Shown: piece by piece, positions 1-5,547 of the stretch | Layout of the letters: each line of letters starts with the position of its first letter | How positions within the stretch are numbered: the stretch's first letter is position 1 | DNA from: Candidatus Gottesmanbacteria bacterium CG_4_10_14_0_8_um_filter_37_24 | GTDB lineage: Bacteria > Patescibacteriota > Microgenomatia > 2-02-FULL-39-11 | DNA: 9,070 nucleotides | Direction of reading: 5' to 3' | Assembly: GCA_002785215.1 (NCBI GenBank) | Contig: PFMK01000089.1 | Span: forward strand, 1 to 9,070 | Translations under genes and position numbers: made by a program | The notes under the pieces: generated by a model | The model's input: the letters and a program-made list of their open reading frames with translations, nothing else | What the model was told of the DNA's origin: nothing | The model's database searches: none

Positions 1-78
1 ACTCTCAAACGAGAGGATTCTGGAAGAGACTACCTCCCTCGGGCTTACGCCCGGAGGTTTCAAGTAAGGTATTATAAA
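1..78. mobile_element. probable end of an inserted IS200/IS605- or REP-like element, with two hairpins
   Basis: The methyltransferase reading frame loses all family resemblance at about position 78, and the remaining bases to the window edge carry two hairpins. One has 5-bp arms CTCTC (2-6) and GAGAG (11-15) around a 4-nt loop. The second has arms ACCTC (32-36) plus CGGGC (40-44) pairing with GCCCG (49-53) plus GAGGT (54-58), with a 3-nt bulge at 37-39 and a loop that reads GTAA on the minus strand. A bulged, GC-rich stem in an AT-rich setting is typical of REP sequences and of the subterminal hairpins recognised by Y1 (IS200/IS605, RAYT) transposases. The hairpins and the break in homology are seen directly. 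The element identity is inferred, because no transposase gene lies inside the window. Confidence 0.45.
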
Positions 79-463
79 CAAAAATAACCCCATCTTTTTT
101 CAGCAATTTTTTTAATAATTCTAACCGGTCTCTCATCATGGTAAGCCAGATAGAATGTTCTAAACCATCATCATAAAAATCAAATGCGGTTCCGGTATTG
201 AAAGGTGGATCTATATAAATAAGTTTTATTGAGTTTTCGTAATCAGATAATAAAGCCTTTAAGGCAAGCAGGTTGTCTCCTTTAATTAGCATGTTTTCTG
301 TGTTTTTATCACCAAAGCTATTTTTCTCTAGAAGAATACGCGGTTCTGAAACTCTGGGATCTTTCCGGTCCACCCAAATATATTCTTTTTTTTCGAGGTC
401 AAAATAAAGACCTTTATCTTTGTTAAACCATGTTAATTCTAATTTTTTACTGCTTTTGGTCAT
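5..463 (-). CDS. site-specific adenine DNA methyltransferase (type III Mod-like), truncated N-terminal fragment
   Basis: The encoded 152 residues match the N-terminal part of beta-class N6-adenine methyltransferases, the Mod subunits of type III restriction-modification. Visible signatures are IKGDNLLALKAL (residues 60-71), the catalytic motif IV LIYIDPPFNTG (81-91), and RDRLELLKKLLKKDGVIFV (111-129), which normally continues into an H/S-I-D-D motif. After V129 (near position 78) the frame runs into unrelated DNA and stops at a TGA (7-5). Family members are usually several hundred residues longer. In beta-class enzymes the target-recognition region and the FxGxG AdoMet-binding motif follow motif IV, so both are missing and activity is not expected. 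The ATG overlaps the stop of the upstream small gene as ATGA (463-460), indicating translational coupling; there is no clear Shine-Dalgarno sequence. It is best read as a gene broken by the element at 1-78. Confidence 0.85.
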   Translation of the reverse strand: MTKSSKKLELTWFNKDKGLYFDLEKKEYIWVDRKDPRVSEPRILLEKNSFGDKNTENMLIKGDNLLALKALLSDYENSIKLIYIDPPFNTGTAFDFYDDGLEHSIWLTMMRDRLELLKKLLKKDGVIFVYNTLLETSGRKPEGGSLFQNPLV

Positions 464-735
464 AGTTTTGGTCTTTCTGAAATTGCCGGAAATAAATCAA
501 TCCGTTCGTTTACTAACCTAAGTTCCCCTTTTGGTTTTTTATATTCTCTACTATTTTTTAACATGAGCTTTACCAATTCTTCTTGTGTCTCGGAGGGCAT
601 ATAAAACTTAGATACATCGAGTCTTTTACTCTTATATGTGTCTAAATCCACGCCAAACTACCGCCATACATTCCATGCGGCTGATTTCTCATAGTTTATA
701 AGTTTTTTATTGAGTCTCAGAACTTGTTTTTTCAT
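460..735 (-). pseudogene. small unrecognised operon gene interrupted by an in-frame TAG (amber) codon
   Basis: From the ATG at 735, which overlaps the stop of the nucleotidyltransferase gene as ATGA (735-732), the frame reads a basic N-terminus (MKKQVLRLNKKLINYEKS...) for 25 codons. It then meets TAG at 660-658, and continues in the same frame for 65 sense codons to TGA at 462-460. The downstream part can be translated alone from GTG at 651 (63 residues, beginning MDLDTYKSKRLD), but no convincing ribosome binding site precedes it. Continuity of frame and ATGA overlaps at both ends argue that the ancestral gene encoded about 91 residues and was interrupted by a point change, for instance TGG or CAG to TAG. 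The product is soluble, charged and probably helical; I do not recognise its family. Its fixed place between the nucleotidyltransferase and the methyltransferase suggests an accessory role in that system. A sequencing error or translational restart cannot be excluded. Confidence 0.6.
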
Positions 736-1595
736 TGGTTCCTATCTTTCAAGAATTCTAGAAATCTTTTGACTTGCATATATACATCAGTGATTCGTTG
801 TTCTCTCACTTCTCCATCCAATTCTTCAAAAAAATCTGCCACCAGTCCAGGTCCTTCGGCTTCGCGAGAACGAAAGGCTTGTTTAATAGCCGTTATCGCC
901 TCTTGTGCCACTGTATGGCCTTGATATGGCTTTACTGCTGTCGCTACAGACAACGGCCCTTCCTTATACTCTGTTACCAACACAAACAAGTCATAAGCGT
1001 CTTTTTCTTGATGCCGGCTGCCTAATGTTATGCCTTTCATAACCAAGCTGCCCACTATATCAGCAATATAAAACGACACTTGACCTTCTGATCCATTGGG
1101 TAATGTACCAGTCAGTTCATACTCCTCAACGTGGTCAAACGCGAAATCTGCTCCTCTGGCCTTGCGCAAAAGGAAATCGTCTTGAATCCGTTGATGACGT
1201 TTCTTTTTGCCGGTGCCGCCATATTCCGGACCCAAGAAATCTATTTGAATTGGTAATCTTTCCCTTCTTACTTTTGGACCGGGTTTGAGGAAAGAAAAAC
1301 CTGACTTTGGATTGGGCTGGTACCCCCGGCTTTTTACTAATTCCTCAATATCTGCATATTCAGTTTGGCTAATGACTTTGGGGTTGACTGCCAAGTCAAT
1401 GTCTTGAGAACCAACATGTCGAAAGGCTGATTTGGATGGTTGGTACTTCCGTAATAGCAAATATGGCACCCAACCACCAACTAAAACGATACCCTTCTTG
1501 TATGATCGTAAAGCCAACATTAACTCGATCAAATACCCTAACGATGCTTGAGCAACGTCAGGACTAATAGTAGAAATTGTACGAATACCAACCAT
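732..1595 (-). CDS. AbiEii-like nucleotidyltransferase, putative type IV toxin
   Basis: A 287-residue soluble protein with the minimal nucleotidyltransferase fold. The glycine motif VGGW is at residues 39-42, and the metal-binding pair in GSQDIDLAV places D65 and D67. A third acidic strand, PIQIDFLGP, supplies D119. The downstream helix pair MKGITL (186-191) and KDAYDLF (198-204) matches the lysine/KDxYDL signature of the AbiEii/AbiGii toxin family. Members transfer nucleotides and act as growth-arresting toxins in type IV toxin-antitoxin phage-exclusion systems; mycobacterial MenT relatives modify tRNA acceptor ends. All catalytic residues appear intact. The ATG at 1595 lies 2 nt after the stop of the AbiEi-like gene, and the TGA (734-732) overlaps the next start. 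This antitoxin-then-toxin order is the usual AbiE arrangement. A housekeeping or antibiotic nucleotidyltransferase role is less likely given the partner gene. The substrate cannot be read from sequence. Confidence 0.78.
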   Translation of the reverse strand: MVGIRTISTISPDVAQASLGYLIELMLALRSYKKGIVLVGGWVPYLLLRKYQPSKSAFRHVGSQDIDLAVNPKVISQTEYADIEELVKSRGYQPNPKSGFSFLKPGPKVRRERLPIQIDFLGPEYGGTGKKKRHQRIQDDFLLRKARGADFAFDHVEEYELTGTLPNGSEGQVSFYIADIVGSLVMKGITLGSRHQEKDAYDLFVLVTEYKEGPLSVATAVKPYQGHTVAQEAITAIKQAFRSREAEGPGLVADFFEELDGEVREQRITDVYMQVKRFLEFLKDRNQ

Positions 1596-1597
1596 AA

Positions 1598-2701
1598 TTA
1601 TATTTTAAACTCCGGTAATAGCTTATTTTCTAATAAATATTGTGCCTGTTCAGCCCCACGTGCCGGGGAGTTTACCACGTCTAAATACAACTGGATGTTG
1701 TTGACTACTTTCAATAGTGGTACTTCCCCGCCAATTCCGATCTCCTGCGGTTTGTAAAAAACCCCCTCATCATAGGGAATATACATTTCCACATTGGCTC
1801 CTAACTCTACCGGCTTGAGTTCTAAAGTTTGTTGCCAGGCCTTTAAATCACCCTCATTTGCAATATAAAACTGGGTTTTAACAATCCCTCGTATAAAAGG
1901 TGCTATTAAATCCGTACCAGTAAAAAAAGAAATAGCATATTGAAGATTTTGTTCACTCCCCTGCTCTGCTATTTTGCGGAGCCTATTGGCATAGTCGCGT
2001 TCAAAGCTATAAAAGGAGTATTTTTTATTTTGCTTAATAGAGTAGTTATTTTTCCATTCATCTAGTAACTCCGATGGTGATGTAAGGACAAATTGCTTAG
2101 CCTCATTACGCTTCCCAAATTCTTCTGCTTCCAAACGATACACTACTTTATAGGTTTGCCCGATACTCACACTGGTTTTTTTTGATAACTCCTGTAAGTC
2201 CCAAGCCTGTTTAGGTTCAATTAATACCGCTCTAATAATCCGTGTAGATACAGGAGAAAATAAGCTTTTTAATGGAGATGTTTTACTAAAAGGATTTTTA
2301 TTAACCACTTTTTCGATAAAAACAGGGTCTTTTTGAATTAAAAAATTGCCGGCTAGATCCACCAGGCCAACCCTTTCTTCTTTAGCCAGTTTTCTGGCTC
2401 TTTCCCCCCAAAATACCCCGGCGATCATTGGTTCTGCTTGAGCCGGCTGTGCCAACTGCTTGATCTGACGAATCATCTCACGCACATTACTAAGGCGTTG
2501 GGTGTTTTTAACTACGATAACTAGAGGCATTTGTACACCACTAACAGTCGTAATGGTTGCGGTAATATCTGCTTGTTTATCCCCTATTCGAGTCTCTTGA
2601 GAAACATCTTGAATACTGGCCGTACCGGCAAAAGAAGTATTAGTTAATTGCTCGGCTATTTTATCTTGTAATTGAACACCAGAAAGAGTATTGTTATTCA
2701 T
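1598..2701 (-). CDS. AbiEi-like antitoxin / transcriptional regulator
   Basis: A protein of 367 residues from ATG 2701; numbers below use the longer 370-residue frame from GTG 2710. The N-terminal region (about 12-90) resembles a restriction-endonuclease-like fold, with D48 in GDKQADITATI and a strand ending VIVVKN (64-69). The usual acidic residue of the ExK motif is valine, so it is probably not a nuclease. GLVDLAGNFLI (115-125) follows, then a winged helix-turn-helix at about 153-205. The C-terminal part (about 313-370) ends in LYLDVVNSPARGAEQAQYLL, a block typical of AbiEi antitoxins. These neutralise the nucleotidyltransferase toxin and repress their own operon. The ATG is preferred because the GTG lies inside an operator half-site and neither has a Shine-Dalgarno sequence. 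The gene heads the operon and is followed after 2 nt by the toxin gene. Assignment to the AbiEi superfamily is fairly secure; antitoxin activity is inferred from the pairing. Confidence 0.75.
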   Translation of the reverse strand: MNNNTLSGVQLQDKIAEQLTNTSFAGTASIQDVSQETRIGDKQADITATITTVSGVQMPLVIVVKNTQRLSNVREMIRQIKQLAQPAQAEPMIAGVFWGERARKLAKEERVGLVDLAGNFLIQKDPVFIEKVVNKNPFSKTSPLKSLFSPVSTRIIRAVLIEPKQAWDLQELSKKTSVSIGQTYKVVYRLEAEEFGKRNEAKQFVLTSPSELLDEWKNNYSIKQNKKYSFYSFERDYANRLRKIAEQGSEQNLQYAISFFTGTDLIAPFIRGIVKTQFYIANEGDLKAWQQTLELKPVELGANVEMYIPYDEGVFYKPQEIGIGGEVPLLKVVNNIQLYLDVVNSPARGAEQAQYLLENKLLPEFKI

Positions 2702-2704
2702 ATA

Positions 2705-2756
2705 TTTCACTATATTATGTATTTCACTGTACAGTGAATTTTACTAAGCAGTGAAA
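2705..2756. promoter_or_regulatory. four-half-site symmetric operator, probable AbiEi autoregulation site
   Basis: A perfect 16-bp palindrome, TTCACTGTACAGTGAA (2723-2738), is flanked by two further half-sites of opposite orientation: TTTCACT (2705-2711) and AGTGAAA (2750-2756). The outer pair is placed exactly symmetrically about the same centre (2730/2731), and each outer half is offset 17 bp from the inner half of its own arm. The inner palindrome overlaps the -10 box and predicted transcription start of the operon promoter, the right outer half lies in the -35/-10 spacer, and the left one covers the GTG at 2710. Binding here would block RNA polymerase. Autorepression by AbiEi through inverted repeats upstream of abiE operons is established for the family; that this protein binds here is inferred. 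Confidence 0.7.
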
Positions 2757-2766
2757 AGAAAGTCAA
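2738..2766 (-). promoter_or_regulatory. sigma70-like promoter of the AbiE-type operon
   Basis: On the minus strand the -35 box TTGACT (2766-2761) is separated by exactly 17 bp from the -10 box TAAAAT (2743-2738), each one mismatch from consensus. Transcription would start near 2731, the centre of the operator palindrome, leaving about 30 nt of leader before the ATG at 2701. No Shine-Dalgarno sequence is visible in that leader. Confidence 0.65.
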
Positions 2767-2786
2767 TGTTGTGCTTAAAATGTAAG

Positions 2787-2804
2787 CTGTTTACTGTTTA
2801 CTGT
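2787..2804. repeat. short heptanucleotide tandem repeat at the 3' end of the membrane-protein gene
   Basis: The unit CTGTTTA occurs 2.6 times without error, ending at the stop codon of the membrane-protein gene (2806-2804). Next to it (2773-2787) lies a small inverted repeat, GCTTA/TAAGC with a 5-nt loop and no T-run, so it is at best a weak terminator. The 7-nt period is shared with other repeats in the window. Confidence 0.6.
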
Positions 2805-4444
2805 CAAAAAGTCTTATAAATCATAACCTGTTTGTTTTGATAGATAGATTGCAGAAAAGGATATTTTCTCTCCAAATCTTCTAGCCCACCCAGACTTCTT
2901 TCCTGTGGGCCGAAAAAAACAGAAGATATTCTTTCCTGTCTTAAGAACTTTTCCACCTCATCTTTACCCATCTCCCCTTTATAGAATCTTTCGGCAATCT
3001 TCTCTTTGTCATTCTCGCCGGGCGTATTGGCATGACCTATATATACGTAATTACCGGCATAAGCCGGAATATAGTTACCAGCGGTAATATACGTCAGTAC
3101 AATACTGTTTTTCTCTGTGTTTTTATCCAAAAAGGCAATTGCATCCATGAAGTCTTTCAAGGGATAAGCTATCTGGGTCCCGACAGGAGTAAGCCAACCG
3201 CTTTGTCTTTTTGCCTCGGCCTGATCTGTCTGCCAAAGCAGACTGGAAACCATCACTCCAAAACCCATGAGTAAAATAAAGATAATTACGCTATATACCA
3301 GGCTTTGTAGTAATCTAATATATGATTTTTTCCGTGAGGAAATTTTCTCTACGACTGCATAGAAAAAATAAAGTGAGAGAATACCCAGGGGAATATTTAT
3401 ACTGGCTTCAGTAAATCGCAAAGGAGACTGTTCCGGCACATACTCAAAGAGGATAAATAATAAGGCAACAGCAAAAACCCAGGAAATAAGAGGAATAAAT
3501 TTCTTATTTCTTCTGACAAATACGGTAATCAGTCCCAATATCCCGAAAGGCAGACAGGGACCCAGGGCCAAAGCGTAATCCCAGTATGGGACAAGGGTTC
3601 TGTGTTTTACATCAAAAAGTGCCAACTCACTCCAGGGCGAAACACTAAACATCATCCTTAAGTAAATAAATGAAGAAATTGATAATAGTATAAAGATAAT
3701 TCTGGGCACCACCAGTCCGGAAAACCAACCTTTCTCTTTTTCCAAACCTTCAAATATTGTCATCACAGCAAACGTCACATACACAACAAGAAGGGTAGGT
3801 GGGAAAATTATTCCTAAGGCAAAACCGGCAAACCCCCACCCTATCTGCGCATAAATACTCTTTCGATGGAAACTTCGGCTGTATCTCCAAATAAAAAGGA
3901 GAATAAACATTTGGCCAAAAACCACATGAGGGATAAAAGTTATTCTTTGCAGACTGTCGATAGCCGACCACCAACCCATATGGCCGGCAAACCGCCAAAA
4001 ATCCCCCACTTTAAGGAGTATTGGCCAACTGCTTCCCGTAACGACCAATAAGAATGCGAAAATCTGCCATTTATTCCGAAAGAATCTGCCTATAAACCTG
4101 CCGGTCAGATAAAGGAAAAGAAACCCAAATGTAAATCTGGCCAAGTGATAAATATCCGGGGAAGAGAGTTTCAGAATGCCGCCAATTTTGCCAAGGGAAA
4201 GATATAGAATCTGAAACAGGGAAGAGGGATGAGGCAGATTATAATACTTTTCGCTTACTAATAACCTTCCCTCCTGCCCTTCCCTTATCCTCGACAAATA
4301 AAAATTATAATCAAAAAGATAATTATGCTCCAGCGAAAAAGTCCTGTCTTTCGGCAATGAACTGGATTTATATATCTCCCAGAATGAAGGAATGAAAGAT
4401 AATAAGACAAATAATAGGCTGATAGTTATTAGTTTCCTCTGCAT
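2804..4444 (-). CDS. polytopic membrane protein, GT-C-type glycosyltransferase-like, with soluble C-terminal domain
   Basis: A 546-residue integral membrane protein. An N-terminal membrane segment (residues 5-22) is followed by a polar loop, EHNYLFDYNFYLSRIREG (39-56), in the position of the acidic catalytic loop of GT-C enzymes, with D45 as candidate residue. Roughly ten further hydrophobic segments run to about residue 400. The remaining ~140 residues are soluble and include AIAFLDKNTEKNSIVLTY and GNYIPAYAGNYVYIGHANT, a block I associate with the C-terminal domains of many bacterial GT-C and related membrane proteins. The likely role is transfer of a sugar from a polyprenyl-linked donor outside the membrane; donor and acceptor are unknown. 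The start at 4444 is chosen because AAGGG (4457-4453) lies 8 nt upstream. The frame stays open to 4549, but that extension would overlap the divergent gene and adds a Cys/Arg-rich tail unlike a signal sequence. Confidence 0.7.
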   Translation of the reverse strand: MQRKLITISLLFVLLSFIPSFWEIYKSSSLPKDRTFSLEHNYLFDYNFYLSRIREGQEGRLLVSEKYYNLPHPSSLFQILYLSLGKIGGILKLSSPDIYHLARFTFGFLFLYLTGRFIGRFFRNKWQIFAFLLVVTGSSWPILLKVGDFWRFAGHMGWWSAIDSLQRITFIPHVVFGQMFILLFIWRYSRSFHRKSIYAQIGWGFAGFALGIIFPPTLLVVYVTFAVMTIFEGLEKEKGWFSGLVVPRIIFILLSISSFIYLRMMFSVSPWSELALFDVKHRTLVPYWDYALALGPCLPFGILGLITVFVRRNKKFIPLISWVFAVALLFILFEYVPEQSPLRFTEASINIPLGILSLYFFYAVVEKISSRKKSYIRLLQSLVYSVIIFILLMGFGVMVSSLLWQTDQAEAKRQSGWLTPVGTQIAYPLKDFMDAIAFLDKNTEKNSIVLTYITAGNYIPAYAGNYVYIGHANTPGENDKEKIAERFYKGEMGKDEVEKFLRQERISSVFFGPQERSLGGLEDLERKYPFLQSIYQNKQVMIYKTF

Positions 4445-4467
4445 GTGAATATCCCTTAAACAGTCTC

Positions 4468-4498
4468 TTGACAGGCATCTGCCTCTTGGTGTTAAAAT
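4468..4498 (+). promoter_or_regulatory. promoter of the PsbP-like gene, near-leaderless
   Basis: A perfect -35 hexamer TTGACA (4468-4473) is followed by TGTTAAAAT (4490-4498), an extended -10 (TG, one base, TAAAAT). The spacer is 19 bp, long for sigma70, but the extended -10 may compensate. The -10 ends 10 nt before the ATG at 4509, so the transcript should have almost no leader. A small inverted repeat, AGGCA/TGCCT with a 2-nt centre (4473-4484), sits in the spacer and may be a regulatory site. Confidence 0.55.
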
Positions 4499-4508
4499 TC
4501 TACCATAG

Positions 4509-5213
4509 ATGAACTCGCAAGAAGCAAACGAACAACCTGATTTTACCAAACTGGCAATAGCTACGCTTGTTGGCGTTATTATCCTTGGCGGAGTGTTATA
4601 CGCTGCGTACCGCTATTCACAAAACCAGGCAGGAAATATTGTTCTTCCCGGAGGAGTTACTTATCTTGGTCCCTCCCCTTCTCCTTTTGAGAAAGAAAAA
4701 CAGCCGCCTACAGCTCCTCTGAGGTTTACCGCGGCATCAGACGTGGAATGGAAATCACATACAGGCAAAATCTATCCTTATTCCTTCGCGTATCCTGCCA
4801 CTCTCACTTTAGTTGTCTTTCCAAATGACGTTACGGACAGTGTGGCAATCTCGTGGGGTAATATTCCTCCTCAACAGAATATCCTTTTGAATTTTGAGCT
4901 TATCGACAAAGTAGACGCAAAGTATGTTGATTTACCTAAAATTGAATATGTCAAGAATTGGTATCATTATTTCTCCGGTCTCAAAGGCGTTGCTAAAGTA
5001 GAACCGTTTACCAATACAAATGGACTCAAAGGTTATAAAGCCGCCTACATCAATTTTGCTGACACTTCGCCGAATACTGATATATTTTTTGAAGTACCGG
5101 ACCGTCGGGATCTGATGATCCACATAGCTAACGGCATTCTTGAACCGAAAATATTCGATCGTATGATTGACAGCCTCAAATGGACGGAAACAACCAACAA
5201 ATCTTCAGAATAA
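4509..5213 (+). CDS. membrane-anchored protein with PsbP-like extracytoplasmic domain
   Basis: A 234-residue protein with a short polar N-terminus, one membrane helix (about residues 15-34, LAIATLVGVIILGGVLYAAY), a Pro/Ser/Gly-rich linker (about 45-70) and a globular domain from about residue 75 to the end. The segment WKSHTGKIYPYSFAYPATLTL, followed by alternating strands and a terminal helix ending FDRMIDSLKW, resembles the PsbP/Mog1-like fold of bacterial lipoproteins and membrane-anchored proteins. No lipobox cysteine is present, so anchoring is by the uncleaved helix with the domain outside. Function is unknown; such domains often bind ligands or partner proteins at the cell surface. The ATG is supported by the promoter ending 10 nt upstream. 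The gene ends in tandem TAA codons (5211-5216). It diverges from the membrane-protein gene and precedes a glycosyltransferase gene, so a cell-envelope role is plausible. Confidence 0.65.
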   Translation: MNSQEANEQPDFTKLAIATLVGVIILGGVLYAAYRYSQNQAGNIVLPGGVTYLGPSPSPFEKEKQPPTAPLRFTAASDVEWKSHTGKIYPYSFAYPATLTLVVFPNDVTDSVAISWGNIPPQQNILLNFELIDKVDAKYVDLPKIEYVKNWYHYFSGLKGVAKVEPFTNTNGLKGYKAAYINFADTSPNTDIFFEVPDRRDLMIHIANGILEPKIFDRMIDSLKWTETTNKSSE

Positions 5214-5306
5214 TAATCTGTAATTCAGACTATTTATTTGTCTGCTAATAAACAATTGTCTTTCCGAAATCACTAAATATAATGAATTGTTGAAAAGAGC
5301 CTAAAG

Positions 5307-5346
5307 CATGTTTTTTTGACAGACGGTCGTGGATTAAAAAAACATG
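5307..5346. repeat. perfect 11-bp AT-rich inverted repeat
   Basis: The arms CATGTTTTTTT (5307-5317) and AAAAAAACATG (5336-5346) are exact reverse complements separated by 18 nt. The loop (5318-5335) contains GAC and GTC flanking AGACG, so it could fold a little further. There is no GC-rich stem and no T-run after the second arm, so it is not a classical intrinsic terminator in either direction. It could be a binding site or the remnant of a small palindromic element. Confidence 0.6.
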
Positions 5347-5407
5347 ATAAGATAAATATAAAGAAGCTGTTGACATAGATGTGGCCATAAAGAAGTTATC
5401 TACGTAA

Positions 5408-5512
5408 TGTTGTCTGTTATCTGTAAAATGTTAAATGTTTAATGTTGAATATTCTCTACCCTCCATCTACAATCAACCATTAACCATTAACTATTCTCTG
5501 TTTGCTGTTTAT
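5408..5512. repeat. 105-bp degenerate heptanucleotide array in constant phase
   Basis: Fifteen consecutive 7-nt units can be laid out without a single shift. The first six begin TGT (for example TGTTGTC, TGTAAAA, TGTTAAA, TGTTGAA). The central ones are of the type CATTAAC (twice) and TATTCTC (at 5450-5456 and again at 5492-5498), and the last two again begin TGT. T dominates at unit position 3 and G or A at position 2. The array ends 16 bp before the extended -10 of the downstream gene. It resembles cyanobacterial STRR heptamer repeats in period, not in unit sequence. Confidence 0.7.
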
Positions 5513-5527
5513 CTCACTATATATATC

Positions 5528-5536
5528 TGTTAAAAT
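5528..5536 (+). promoter_or_regulatory. extended -10 promoter of the NPCBM glycosyltransferase gene
   Basis: TGTTAAAAT (5528-5536) is identical to the extended -10 in front of the gene at 4509 and lies 11 nt before the ATG at 5548, again implying a near-leaderless transcript. No good -35 is seen at 16-18 bp; the TTGCTG at 5502-5507 is too far away and lies inside the heptad array. Confidence 0.5.
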
Positions 5537-5547
5537 GACTGTGTTTT

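Larger units (their letters stand above)
5214..5547. other. 334-bp intergenic region without a gene
   Basis: No convincing reading frame or structured RNA is visible on either strand. Just after the stop lies a 5-bp hairpin CAGAC/GTCTG (5226-5230, 5240-5244) without a T-run, and then AACAATT/AATTGTT arms (5251-5257, 5285-5291) 27 nt apart. The rest holds the AT-rich inverted repeat at 5307-5346, a stretch that includes a TTGACA (5370-5375) without a matching -10, the heptad-phased array at 5408-5512, and the extended -10 of the next gene. Confidence 0.6.

Noticed and set aside
658..660. Recoded TAG (genome-wide stop reassignment)
   Set aside because: The glycosyltransferase gene ends in TAG at 7450-7452 immediately before a well-placed new gene, and another stop follows within two codons, so a single amber mutation or sequencing error is simpler.
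1103..1288. Short plus-strand frame opposite the AbiEii-like gene
   Set aside because: It is antisense to an intact nucleotidyltransferase with catalytic motifs and has no start signal or resemblance to a known protein.
2702..2710. GTG at 2710 as start of the AbiEi-like gene
   Set aside because: It lies within the outer operator half-site and has no ribosome binding site; the in-frame ATG at 2701 is preferred, though the choice changes only three residues.
4445..4549. Upstream extension of the minus-strand membrane-protein frame to ATG 4549
   Set aside because: It would overlap the divergent gene at 4509 and both promoter regions, adds a Cys/Arg-rich tail before an otherwise normal membrane N-terminus, and ATG 4444 has AAGGG 8 nt upstream.
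5226..5244. Intrinsic terminator after the PsbP-like gene
   Set aside because: The CAGAC/GTCTG stem is only 5 bp and is not followed by a T-run.
5370..5398. Promoter starting with TTGACA at 5370-5375
   Set aside because: No acceptable -10 hexamer lies 16-18 bp downstream; the nearest candidates are 10 and 20 bp away.
5408..5512. CRISPR array
   Set aside because: The repeat unit is 7 nt with no conserved 25-40 nt repeats or spacers and no cas genes.
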